DNA of 64,000 bases. Source: Ziziphus jujuba. Taxonomy: Eukaryota > Streptophyta > Magnoliopsida > Rosales > Rhamnaceae. Below, piece by piece: positions 33,142 to 45,200 of this stretch. Numbering within the stretch: the stretch's first letter is position 1; every line of letters begins with the position of its first letter. The DNA lies in assembly GCF_031755915.1 (NCBI RefSeq), contig NC_083389.1, positions 27,721,501 to 27,785,500 of the forward strand, read 5' to 3'. The position numbers and the translations under genes are program-made. The notes beneath the pieces were generated by a model, which searched no databases, had not been told where the DNA came from, and saw only the letters and a list, made by a program, of their open reading frames with translations.

Positions 33142-34019
33142 TATATGATTACTTGGTAAGTTTGTTGTTAATTCCAAATCATCAATTATCTTTTAAGTTA
33201 GATAATATTTTAGTAATACACTTAATGTTTATTGATTGCTAATTCTTTACATTTAATGCTTAATGTTTAATGTTTATTTATAATTTTAATGTTTGTTGAA
33301 GGATGAATGGAATTTGGTTTATTGAGGTAGTGAGCTTGTGGTTGCTGCTGGTGGCTTTTCATGCAATGGAGAATGTGGAAGAAAACAATATTTAAAATAA
33401 TTTTTATTTTTATGGATTATTAGTTTATTTAATTATAAGTTTATTTTAAAATTTTAGATTTCAAATATGGGTTGTATTTTATTTTGTAGCTAATAATGGT
33501 TGTAGACTTGTTATATACTTTATTTGTTGATGTATGGTTTATAATTGGGTGGTGGTAGTTGTAGATTTGTATTATAGTTGTATGATTATGTGTTGTATTA
33601 TTTAATATGTTTGATGCTTAATAATTAACTTATTTGGTATTTTTGTTTAGTTGGATGGATGTATGTTAAAATTATTTAATTTAAAGAATAATTTGAAAAG
33701 AATATCTAATTTAAAATATAGATTGATGATTAAAAAGGCCTAAAAAATTTTTTATACAATTTTTGTCCAAAAAATACCAAATTCGAAATATATATATATA
33801 TATATATATATACAATTTGGGCCGAGGCCCAACACGAAGCCCAGACCGGCCCAACCCGCAAATCCAACCCAAACCGATCAAATATGGTCGGTTCGGTTCG
33901 GTTCGGTTTGTATATTGGGTTCGGTTCGGTTCGGTTATGTAACCAACCCAAACCGAATTGGTCGGTTAGGTTTAAAAAAACCCCAAAAACCGAACCAATC
34001 CGCACCGAGCCCACCCCTA

Positions 34020-34027
34020 CTTGCTAC
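34020..34027 (+). repeat. Right 8-bp target-site duplication of hAT copy 2
   Basis: CTTGCTAC, an exact repeat of 27499-27506. Confidence 0.95.
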
Positions 34028-34231
34028 TAACTAAAACAAGTCTGGTTTTTTGCTCCTTTTATTTATTTAATTTTTTGGGTATTTAACTAAAATAAGACTG
34101 ATTATAACTCTATAATATTCTACCACTTGAAATCACTAAAAAGTTACATTACATGCGGCAATAATATTTATGTTAAAATATAAAGGAAATATCATTCATT
34201 TCCAATATTTATTTTAAAATATAAAGAAAAG

Positions 34232-34368
34232 GAATACATGTACGTTTATTATAAAGGAGAATAAGAGTAGCAAACCAAAAATTTAGTCCCCAGGTTTCTA
34301 ATCGGGCAGCGAGCATGAATAACAGAGATATATACAGACATTCATATATACATACATACATACATACA

Positions 34369-34399
<31 letters not shown>

Positions 34400-34405
34400 G
34401 TATAG
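34232..34405 (+). repeat. Direct repeat, copy 1, with (CATA)n microsatellite
   Basis: The phrase GAATACATGTACGTTTATTA opens a ~110-base block (AGGAGAATAAGAGTAGCAAA, CCCCAGGTTTCTAAT, AACAGAGATATATAC) ending in a (CATA)n tract (about 34344-34397) and TATGTATAGT. It recurs at 34935-35079 with substitutions and a shorter tract. Confidence 0.7.
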
Positions 34406-34934
<529 letters not shown>

Positions 34935-35079
34935 GAATACATGTACATTTATTATAAAGGAGAATAAGAGTAGCAAACAAAAAATTTAGCCCCCAGGTTT
35001 CTAATTAGGCAGCAAGCATAAATAACAGAGATATATACATACATACATACATACAAACATACATACATATGTATAGTAG
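34935..35079 (+). repeat. Direct repeat, copy 2, with CATA tract
   Basis: Partner of 34232-34405, about 700 bases further on, same order and orientation. Confidence 0.7.
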
Positions 35080-35109
35080 TAATATCGGCTCTACAAAGGT
35101 AAATAAAAT

Positions 35110-35570
35110 CAAAATGAAGCAATCAAAATGAAGAAGTGGAAGGAAGCAATGGCAACTAACTCAAACTCCGCCAGATACTCTCCGAAATGGCCCAACTGGT
35201 GGCTGGATCCTGACTGTTGGCTGGAATGGTGAGTTGGGAAGAGTGGAAGTAAGCTGGAAGAGGAATGTAGATTGTGAATCTTTGAAATGGTGGAAAATAA
35301 CTGGTTCGAGCTGGTCCAAGCTGGTGCAAGTGGTGCAATTTGGAATTTTGGCAAAGCTATTTTGGAATTTTGGCAAAGCTGGTACAAGGTGGTGCAAGCG
35401 GGAATGCAAGCTGATAGGAGCGGGAAAGGGAGAGCTTTGGCCAAAATTTCATGAGGAAGCCTTCAATCTGGACCATTCCTACCAGTCGTGCAAATCGAAG
35501 GGCTGCCATTTTAATCATATGTTTGGTCTGCACAGGAGGCATGCGGTCAATCCGCATAGTAGACTCTCTA
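35110..35570 (-). repeat. Interspersed repeat, inverted partner of 20451-20950
   Basis: Read on the minus strand it opens at 35570 with AGAGAGTCTAC next to a TA tract and continues CTATGCGGATTGACCGCATG and CCTCCTGTGC, as at 20451-20534. A TTTTGGCCAAAGCTC phrase near 35440 parallels the TTTTGGCCAAAATC of the first copy. Beyond that the two copies differ, but both are C/T-rich with internal tandem repetition; here GCTTTGCCAAAATTCCAAA is duplicated (about 35340-35380). Confidence 0.45.
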
Positions 35571-38500
35571 TGTATATATATATATATATACAATTACAAT
35601 ATTTACTAGTGTATATATATATATATAATTGGATGTATATACACATACATACATTTAAACAAATCTTGTTTGCTATTTTTCAAAACAAAAAATATATCGT
35701 TTCCTAAAGATAAAAATTAAACAATTTATTTTTTTTTTAAAATATCATTTTATAAGTAAAAATCTTGATTTGTGCATTTTATAATAATGATAGACATACA
35801 TCACATGTTTTGAAGAAACAAAGTTGAAAAGTCATATACATCACATACATGATTTGTTTTGAAGAAACAAAGTCATATACATCACATACATGATTTTTGC
35901 AATTTTATTTTTATAATTTTTGCGTTAAGAAGTTCAATCTTTTTAGCAATAAATCTACCATTTGAAATTTACAAAATATGTTTACTAATTTTTTACCTTT
36001 GGAATTTTTAGCTTCCTATTTTCCATCACCTCAAGCTTTATATTCTTCCTTCACCTTTTTATTGTAGCTGTAACATATATTCGTCGTCTTAGGCTTTTTT
36101 TTTAATTTTTTTTTTTACTTTTTTTTTGGATGGAATCGTCTTAGTCTTTTATTGTTGCCGTGATGTGGCAATGAAAAAATTTAAATTATTGTCGTATTCA
36201 AAAACTTCTAGCAGGTCTAGATAGCAAAAATCAAATGGGGTTGACTAGCTCTTTTGCCCATAAAATGTTATAATATTGCTTTTGTTGTCTTATAACTCAT
36301 TGTCATTAGTCAACCTTTGCTATCACATATTTCATCACCTGTTGCGGTTTTCTGATTATGTTTTGCAAGTAATTTAACTCAAACTCATGAAGTTGAAAGA
36401 ATTGACAATGACAACGGACCAGTGCCAGAAAAAAAAATAGTAATAAAATAAAATAACAAATTAAACAGGATGATGAATTGCTCCCCAACAGGAAAAAAAA
36501 TGTTTGAAAACAAGTCAAGCGAACTTTCTTATTTATGCAAAATTTTTAGTGCTTTTGCAAAGGATATTAATTAACTGGATGCTCCCAATGCAAGCCTGTT
36601 ATTTTAGATTTTTTCCTACTTGGAACTATCACAGCTCCTTTCGATCTTGATCCGCATCTGATTTTGTCATAGTGGTTACGTGTTAGAACATATTATTTTA
36701 TGAAATTATAAAACTTGTTTGGAAAAGTTTATGATTTTAATTATCTGTTTTTTATTTTTTTATTAGAGAGACTAAGCATAAATGAATATAAATTTCTTAG
36801 TATAATAGCCATTCATATAATGCCTAACTATTATAAATCACTCGAAGAAATTTTCAATCCTAAAACAAAATTATTTTTAAGGAAAAAAAAAAAATGAAAA
36901 CCCCAAAAATGTTACCAAATGAGTTACAGCTATGCCGAAGACTCATTTCAACCGATGTACAGCTATATATGAGAGGGCATGCCGGCTAAGGCATGCTAGA
37001 GTCCCACCTTTCATTATTCACCAAATATATAAACATTCCTCAAACAATTTGTTTATTAATTTATAATAAGAGTGTTGTCGATGATCAATGATTTAAGATG
37101 ATTGATATTAATTGTCTCTTGTCTACAAACAGCTTTGTGCCCAACTACCACAAGCTCAAAGCATGCTTTGGATTAAAACCGTTTATAAATTAAGGATTTG
37201 AAAAATATATACAACTTTTACATGGATACAGTATATAATGTATACATATATATTTTGTTCAAGTCATGCATTCAGTTCCGGTAGGGTAGGACAATTTAAC
37301 ATTATGTTCAAGTCATACTATTTAGGATAGGATAATTTAGATTTCTTATGCAAAAATCTAATTCCTGAGAGCTCCTATAGGTTTATCTCTTTACCAAACT
37401 ACATATCGCTATAATTTTCATTTTCCATTATATTGTCATTTTGTAAATAGATTTATATAATGTAACACTATTTCTTGTTTGTCTCCTAATATTCCACCAT
37501 TTTTCTTTGCCTCTTACTAGTTAAGTCTAGTATCATCATTATTTTGGGAAAGGGGAAGGGGATGGAAGAGTTAAGTTAGTGGATATCTATAAATCAATAG
37601 TAATAAAAGTATATATATTAATGTTTAGATTAATCAGTCACCAATATTGATGATCAATTAGTGGAAAACAAAATATACATGTCTACCATAGAACAAATCA
37701 GTTTAATTTGTTGCAAAACTAGAAGATATATATATATATATATATACATATATGCTGAAAATTTTGTAGAGAATATAATATCTGCCATATTACAAGTGTG
37801 TAACCTAATTAAGCAGTTCAACTTAATAAATATCTTGTTCTGCTCTAAATGGTATGATGTGGGTTTGAATAGTTTTTTTATTAATAGAATAAACAATTAA
37901 TGCATGCTACAAGTCAAAACCAAAGAGGTCAAAAAATTGATCAATAATCTAAATTAAATCTCATAAAAGGTTTTATTAATCTAGACAAACATTGCGGAAG
38001 GAAGCATTTAATTATGAAAGTTACAAGATTAACAAATTGTTATTCCATTTTGGGGTTTCTAATTCTTTTTAACACATGCTCTCAAAAAAATTCTGCGTTT
38101 ATTTATCTTTGTTGTATGTCTTATTCTGTGGGTGTGTATCTATGATCAGGACCGTTCGAATAGAATTGCGTACGGACTAGGAGCAAAGCCAACAGAAGAT
38201 CGATGTTTTTTAGAAAAACCGACGTTTTTTTTATGTAGCGTCTGCTTTTATCCTAAGCGAAAAGCCGACTTTTTTGTTTTTTTTTTTTTTTTTGGCAGCA
38301 TCTGCTTTTCACAGATCCGCATGCAACTTTATCCGAACAATTTTGACTGTAGAAGGACTCATATATATATATATATGCATGAATTATTTATGAACACAAT
38401 GCATTCCTTTTGCTACACTCTTATTAATTATAACAAGCTGGATCTATGATAATCACTCTTTTCTGGGTTTGCTTAATTAGTCCAAAACCCTAATAATTGC

Positions 38501-40930
38501 AATGCTGATTTTCACGAAAGCTTTGATATGGCGTTTACTTGAAAAATAGATCTTGCGGTTTTTGCAAGAATTGAGAAAATTGCATCATTTTTCATCTAGT
38601 CTTTTTGAAAATTGTATTGAGAATGTGATTTTCAAAGAGGAATTGGAATTGTTTTTGCCAAAATTTGCGTTTCGTTTGCTGTTATTGGAGAGGTTGCTTC
38701 TTTTGTTCTAACAGTGATTGTAAGTGCAAACTTTCCTTCAAAATTCCTAATGATTGTAAGTTGCAAATATTCCTTGAAATTTCCTATTTGTACAAAGGGA
38801 AAATTTTGAAATCGTTTGCCAAAGAGATTGAAAAAGAAAATCAGAATTCTGTTTCACAACAATTAACTTTAAAATAGCTATTCAAAGCCCTCGTATACAG
38901 AATTTTATATTCAGCCGTCCAGATTGATCATAATCAATATCAAAGCCTTAATTAGAAACAAAATCTATAATATAGCTAAGACTTTATGTAGAATTTGTTT
39001 AGAACCCAGATTCTCTGCGGTTTAATTTGGATCCCGAGTCACCCTTCACCATCGTTAAGGGTGTTTGTTTTTAATGTTCTCTCTCTTTCTTCCCTTTTTT
39101 ATGCACTTTGTTTTTATTGTGTCTATGACAGAGGAGGCAATGTTCTGTGGTGCGTCATAATTACCTGTTGTGGGGTGTTTTTTTTGAGCTTCTCAACAAA
39201 TATTTTTTAAGGTTTCTTTAAATATTATCATATGTACCTAAAGTGTTAGTGTTATGGTGGTATACCACATGGTAAACCATGATTTTGGTGAGAATGTGGA
39301 TTAGGTCCATGATTGCCAAAACTTTACCACTTAAAACTATTCCATAATCATAATCATATTACCCTATTTCCACCTTTCTTTTATTCGAATGTCAGGTTGT
39401 CAGCACTATTATTTTTTTTTTAATTTTTTATCTCTTTCTTTCTTAATGCATTTGGTTTTGGACCCTATAATAATTGGCATGTGGGTGGGCTCTCTACAAA
39501 TTTTTGTCCAATGAACTTGGGTGAAAGTTATAAAGATATTTATTATATAGTAGGAGTATGTTTAATATAATATAATATGTGTATGTATGTAGGTATTAAA
39601 TACAATATGTATTTGCTATTAAGGCTGTTTTGCACCGAAACTTTTTTTTTTTTTAAAGTACACATAATTTTATTATTGGTAATTTAATTTAGAGTTTGAT
39701 TGGTTTGGAAATATAAAATCATAATAAATGTAAAGAATATGCTTTAAAAGAAGCTGTATTAATCTGAACTTTATATAACACCAATAATAAAGTATCTATT
39801 AAACAATAAATTTATAATTTAAAAAAAAAAAAATTTAAAAAAAAAAAAAAAGTCTCTATACAGCATGGAGGCTTGTTCGCATGAAATGTGGAGCATATCA
39901 ATCCACATTCCATACCTCACAAATTAAGCAAAATTCCAAGAAAACCAAACAAAAACAAAACGAAGCCGGAGATAGAAAAAAAAGTGGCAGAGGAATAACC
40001 CTTATTGCACATGCATTTTCTTTTGTTTATCATTTCTATTTTTTCTGGATCATCACCACCTCCTCCAATAATCATTGCACGGAATGAAAACAAATATTAC
40101 CCGGGTCCCACTTTCCAGTCAATTGGTGGAAGCCAACATCATAGATCTACCCAATCATAAGCTGACACATAATCACCCCGCAACTATTCCATCAAACATT
40201 TCATTTTTGTTTGTTCTTTTAAATAGTAAAATTGGGTATTATAGCTAACTCCTATAAATTTGCAAATATGGACCGCTCCTATTTTGTCGGCTGCCTCCGT
40301 ATGTACATTTATAATATCCATTACCATAATCCTTATTTTAACCCCACATTTTTTTTCTTAATTTAAAAAAAATATATATAAAAGTCAAATGCAAAGGAAT
40401 AATAAAATTGCCACATTATGATACCACTTATCTATGTTTTCTTATATTTGGTGTTACTAAATTTGGTAGTGACCATCAAAAAATGGTCCTATCCAATAAT
40501 ATTCTATCACTTTGTTTGTGTAGTATTGATGTTTAAGTCTAGACTAAAAAATCGTAGACTAATTTCAGTATTAAGGCTCCCTCAAATCATATTTAAAATA
40601 AATCAATCTGATTTACTATAATCTACTATTTCTTCAAATAAAAGTAACGAATTTGAGAAAAAATTTAATATATATTGTAGAAAACAGAAAATCTGATATG
40701 TACATTATGATTTAATTAAAAAGAGAAAAAAGAATTGCATAAATGGAACAGGGAAGAAAGAAGTGGTAATGGGTGAGTGAAAGAAGTTAGCCAAAAGGCG
40801 CACAAAAACAACAAACCGGTCGGGGGCACGATTCGAACCAAGCGACGAAGAAAAGAAATAACAATAAAAATAATAAAGCGCAAAGGCATTGGCAAACCAA
40901 TAAATGGGATTTAATAGACGCGTGCTTTGT
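35571..40930. other. Long AT-rich spacer, no gene recognised
   Basis: It contains a short tandem repeat (AGTCATATACATCACATACA, at about 35829 and 35870), (TA)n tracts (35576-35590, 35613-35627, 37727-37746 and 38361-38376), and homopolymer runs (36100-36130, 38277-38294 and 39826-39850). A patch near 38160-38340 has repeated GTCTGCTTTT/ATCTGCTTTT phrases. No frame on either strand shows family character, and I found no tRNA. A short tRNA-like TTCGAA phrase near 40831 is not part of a cloverleaf. Confidence 0.4.
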
Positions 40931-40939
40931 TTTGATTCC

Positions 40940-41053
40940 TTTATAAGCCACTCCCCACCCTTTCTCTCTCTCTTTGTCCTTCTCTCTCTCTCTCTCTCTA
41001 TTTCTTCATCCACACACAGAGGCGACACCTCAACCAACTCCGTTCCGTTTATC

Positions 41054-41088
<35 letters not shown>

Positions 41089-41196
41089 CATTTCTCTGTT
41101 TGATTATTTTGTGTCCAAACACTTCTCTAATCCCACCCTTCACCGCTTGATTCTACGGATTACACTTTGAAAAAAAAAAAAAAAAAAAAAAGAAAG
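40940..41196 (+). promoter_or_regulatory. Core promoter and first untranslated exon of the bHLH gene
   Basis: TTATAAG (about 40941-40947) is a TATA box. CT repeats follow (about 40968-41000 and 41058-41085), typical of plant pyrimidine patches near transcription starts, and an A-rich end precedes the donor AAAG|GTAAAA at 41197. The transcription start is probably near 40970 (inference). Confidence 0.5.
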
Positions 41197-41531
41197 GTAA
41201 AACCACTTCCCCCATATGTGCTAAATTATCAAATTTTTTTCTTTATTTTTAATTTTTCTTAACCTTCACTTCAAGTTTCCATTTTATCTGTAATTTTCTC
41301 TCTATCCCCCTGTAATCTGCTTTATGCTTTTTCTCTTTCTCAATTCATCTACCTCTTTATTTGATTGCTAATTAATCAAATTTTTTTTCCTTAATTTTCT
41401 GGGTTTTTTTTTTTTTTTTCAGTCTTTTTATCTGCTTTTTGTTCTACGAACTCTGTGAATAATTTGATTTTTTTTTTTTTAAATTTGGGGTTGTATGGCT
41501 TTTTATTTTTATTTTTTTGAATTAAGTGCAG
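41197..41531 (+). other. Probable 5'-UTR intron of the bHLH gene
   Basis: The donor is GAAAG|GTAAAAC and the acceptor is TTAAGTGCAG|GGAG. The interior is T-rich with several T runs. The remaining leader is 41532-41601. 5'-UTR introns are common in this family. Confidence 0.6.
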
Positions 41532-41601
41532 GGAGATACGGAATCATTGATAAGAAGGTAAGAGAATATCTCAGGGGATCGGATCGAGAGGGGGGTCGTT
41601 A

Positions 41602-42216
41602 ATGGCGTCATCGCTGATATCGAATCCAGTAACGAACACTGATCGATCACGCAAGAAAAAGAAGAAGAAAATCCAATCCAAAAAAGACGATCAAACTCAC
41701 AGTCACGCTCGCTGGAAATCCGAAGCCCAGCAGCAAATCTATTCTTCCAAGCTCCTTCAAGCCTTGAGCCAGGTCAGCCTCGGCTCCTCCAACGAGCCGC
41801 CACGCCGTGGTAAAGCCGTGAGAGAAGCCGCCGACAGAGCCTTGGCCGTCGCTGCTAAAGGGAGGACCCGATGGAGCCGCGCCATTTTGACTAATCGGCT
41901 CAAGCTTAAGTTCAGGAAGCACAAGAGACAGAGAGCTCCGACGGCGACGACCGGGAGTAGCCGGTCGAGAAAACCCAGAATCAGCGTTTACCGATTGAAA
42001 GGGAAGAATTTACCGGCAGTCCAGAGGAAAGTGCGTGTGCTCGGCCGGTTGGTCCCCGGTTGCCGTAAAGAACCCTTGCAGGTTATTCTAGAAGAAGCAA
42101 CTGATTATATACCGGCCTTGGAGATGCAAATCCGCACCATGAGTGCTGTCCTCGAGCTTTTCTCCGGCGCCGGCTCAAGTTCCGGCGCCGGCTCTAGTTC
42201 CACGCCGCCAAACTGA
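41602..42216 (+). CDS. AIF-type atypical bHLH transcription regulator (bHLH147/148/149/150-like)
   Basis: This 204-aa protein is encoded by a single coding exon. The N-terminus is Lys-rich (KKKKKKIQSKK, residues 18-28). It then has HARWKSEAQQQIYSSKLLQAL (36-56), a basic segment RTRWSRAILTNRLKLKFRKHKR (88-109), and a helix-loop-helix (about 140-187) reading VQRKVRVLGRLVPGCRKEPL ... EEATDYIPALEMQIRTMSAV. The HLH lacks the His-Glu-Arg E-box contacts of canonical bHLH proteins. This layout is that of the Arabidopsis AIF1-AIF4 / bHLH147-150 group: nuclear, non-DNA-binding HLH proteins that dimerise with other bHLH factors and restrain brassinosteroid/growth-promoting ones. Length is normal for the family. 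The tail has a duplicated SGAGSSS. Which of the four Arabidopsis genes is closest cannot be fixed by eye. Confidence 0.9.
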   Translation: MASSLISNPVTNTDRSRKKKKKKIQSKKDDQTHSHARWKSEAQQQIYSSKLLQALSQVSLGSSNEPPRRGKAVREAADRALAVAAKGRTRWSRAILTNRLKLKFRKHKRQRAPTATTGSSRSRKPRISVYRLKGKNLPAVQRKVRVLGRLVPGCRKEPLQVILEEATDYIPALEMQIRTMSAVLELFSGAGSSSGAGSSSTPPN

Positions 42217-45200
42217 TTAAATATCACTCCCCACTTTGCAAGGTCTCATTTTTTTTTTTTTTTGAATTTTTCTGTTTTTGCTCTCTTTCTCTCGTAATTC
42301 TCTGTTAAATATGTGTCTATTTTTAGTTCCTCATCTTCTTCGAGTAATTCTATCTTACACTACCCATCAAAAAGTAATCTTTCTTTGCCATGTCTATTTT
42401 CTACAGTAACTGTGAATTATTTGTATGGCATATCCTTATTTCCAATTATCACTATTTTAACGAAATGTGGATTCAGAATATGGAGGGCTTTGTGCATTTT
42501 TTTTTTGGTAAGTTTCTTGCATTATATGGACTGATTTGCAAAGTGATTGAAAATATAACGATGACTAATAGGGTAGCCAAAATTTGTTCATGATGTTTTC
42601 TAATCCATACCCTGTTTTAATTATTACAATGAAAGGCCCAAAAAAAAAAAAAAAAAAGAAAGGAAGAATAATTGGAGTATGGGTTTTTGGTCCTATTCAA
42701 GATTTTTGGGATTCTTACAAAAGTTGTTCCACCCAATTAATACGTCAACTATTACAATGAAGCTTGCAGAATTCATATTTACTCATGCTAGGGAATATGG
42801 ATGGCAACTTTTTAAATGATTTGTTTCTGACAATAATAATAGACTTTCCATGATTGTATTGCATGTTGTACTGGGTACCTTTTGATATCTTTTATCTCAA
42901 TTAACAGAGAAGAGAATACGAATCCAAACTATTCCATTCACCTAAAAAATTGTTATTGTATAAAAATTTCAAAAAAAAAAAATAAATAAAAATAAAAACT
43001 GTGGGTCTACACAGAAATTGATAATGCAAAACCCTTTGTCTGAGTACTTTTGGGGACGTCAATTTTGAGCATGTTTAAGTTGAAAAAACTAATAATAATA
43101 ATAATAAAAAGTGATGGAGAGGATATGAGGGGGTTGAATTTGGTCATCTCTGTGTATTTTAGCCAAAGTGCCAACTCTGTTGGTGTGTCAAAGTTGCCGA
43201 AAGCTCCACTACATTTAATGACAGAAAAGAAGAGGAACAAAGCCGAAAAACCACTTAATCATGTGTGTCGTTGTCCCACAGAAAAGTCCTACAAAGATCC
43301 CCAATTTAGGCCTTTTCTTAGGGGGTCTCTCTACCTCATTCCCTCTTATGGGTTCATCCTCTCCACCTGCCCCAAACTTATGCCCTTATAAACCAGTGAC
43401 TATTTCAAACAGGGGTGCCTTTAAGAGAGTGACTCTTAAACAGTCCTAAACAACTGACACCTGTCCTTTAATGTCAAAGGCTTAGACCAGAAACGACCTG
43501 TCGTTTTCGGTGGCAGACCCAAATTTGAGGCACACGGGTGCATTGGGTTTCATCGCTATCAAATAGGGATTTATTTTTGGGGGGGCATAGAGAGACGAGA
43601 GAGAGGAAAGAGGACCACCAAATTTTGGTGCTGCTGCTGAAACAAGAGTTGAAAGTAGAGCCACCGTACGTGAGATCACATGGAGGCATTCATTTCGGTA
43701 GGGAAACAAACAAGCAAAACACACATGAAACCCATGTGGGTCATTCATTTTAAGCCTCCTCTTCTTTTATTTCCATCCAAGACAACAACAGCAAGTTAAA
43801 GCCTCCTCCTTTTTTTTTCCTCATTTCATTGAACTTTGTCTCTCCAAATTCCAACGGGAATATATGATCACATATAATAACTATTATGGTTGAGAAATTG
43901 AATTCAACTTCTCTTTAAAGACTATCTTCTTCATCAAAGGCAAATCGTGCATATTTTTGCGTATTGTATTGCTTATGATCCGTCGGTTAAAGTCACAATT
44001 TTTTTTTTTTTTGGGTTAATGGGATTGAAAAAGAATGCAGAAAGAAAGTGCCTTAAAGTGTTATAAATCATGTATATAAACAAAGTATATGATTCATAAT
44101 TAGCCTAAAAAAAATAGTGGTTTGTGCTCTAAGAAACCCTGCCAAATGCCAATCAATCCGACATTGAACAGCAAACATCCTTTGGAAACAAGTTTTATGG
44201 GTTTTTCATTACCTACCAAACCTTTGCCATATTCTTCACTATTACTTACTTTGACACACATGTTAATAACCCATCTCATATTCCCCAAAACTTTTTATTT
44301 TAAAAATAATAATAATAAAAAAATTAACAGCAAGAAACAAACTCTATGGACAATCTAATGATAGATTGATTAAAGTTGGCTCCACAAAGCATCGTATCAT
44401 TTCATTTCGTTAGTTGGTAGCATGTGGCACGCAATGGTGGTTCTATCACTTAAAACATCACTGCCCGCCTATTCTCTGCTTTTTTAATAATCAATTACAC
44501 TTGAGCTTTATATTAAACAATAAATTTTATTGGTTTAACATTTTGCTTTTTTTGTTTGCACAATAACAGAATAAGTAGCACCTTCTTTTTGTTCAATAAG
44601 GTTTTATATACGTAGACCAGCTTCTCCTTTTCTTTAAGCAGACCAAAACAACAAAGAACTCATTCTCTATAAATTCTGTATTTATATGCATTCTTTAAAA
44701 TTTCTCCCCAGCTTTAAAAAATTGATCAATTGGATTTGCTTTTCAGTTTTAATCATGCATATCTTTGTCCATATATAGCGATCGAGCAGAGTTGCGTTCA
44801 AATTTTAAATACATCCGAGAGAATATAATTTCAAAAGCCCCTTGAAAGAGAAATATCAGGCACTTTTTATAGACTATGAATGATAAAAAACCTACTGTTC
44901 TTCGTTAATTTTGTCACCAAAGATGTTTGTGAAACTCCATGTACTGAAGCTCCAATCTCAGGAAACATACATATTTTGAATTATTAGTTTGCGTTATGAT
45001 CTCCAGTTTCCTTGTTGGTTTGATCTTATCTCATTTTTTAAAAATTTAAAAAAAAAAAAGAAAAAGAAAAAAAAAAAAACATGTTTTGGACACTCCTAGA
45101 AATGTCCAATTTACGCCGTTAGATACTAATGGAAACTTTCTTATCCAACGGCAATAAAAATGCGTTCTTGTCTATGCTTAACAAGCTGTTTTAGCTGATA

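Larger units (their letters stand above)
27507..34019 (+). mobile_element. hAT superfamily DNA transposon, copy 2 (6513 bp, autonomous-looking)
   Basis: Same ends as copy 1 (TAGGAGTGGGC / inverse of TAGGGGTGGGC), same orientation and same internal order, flanked by its own 8-bp duplication CTTGCTAC. The constant offset from copy 1 (15199, then 15195, 15210 and 15215) shows only three length changes: 4 fewer bases in a TA tract near 30771-30790, 15 extra bases at 33414-33428 and 5 extra in a CGGTT array near 33925. The 15-base difference lies between TTTAT repeats, so copy 1 probably lost it by slippage. It is inserted about 530 bases upstream of the FAR1-like pseudogene. Confidence 0.95.

Noticed and set aside
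34344..34397. CRISPR-like short regular repeat
   Set aside because: It is a simple CATA microsatellite without spacers in a eukaryotic genome.
40815..40850. tRNA-like phrase GATTCGAACC (T-loop on the minus strand)
   Set aside because: The bases around it do not pair as a T-stem and no acceptor, D or anticodon arms follow at the right spacing.
43050..43760. Possible gene in a GC-richer patch downstream of the bHLH gene
   Set aside because: Frames on both strands are short and conflict; no splice-consistent chain or family motif was seen.
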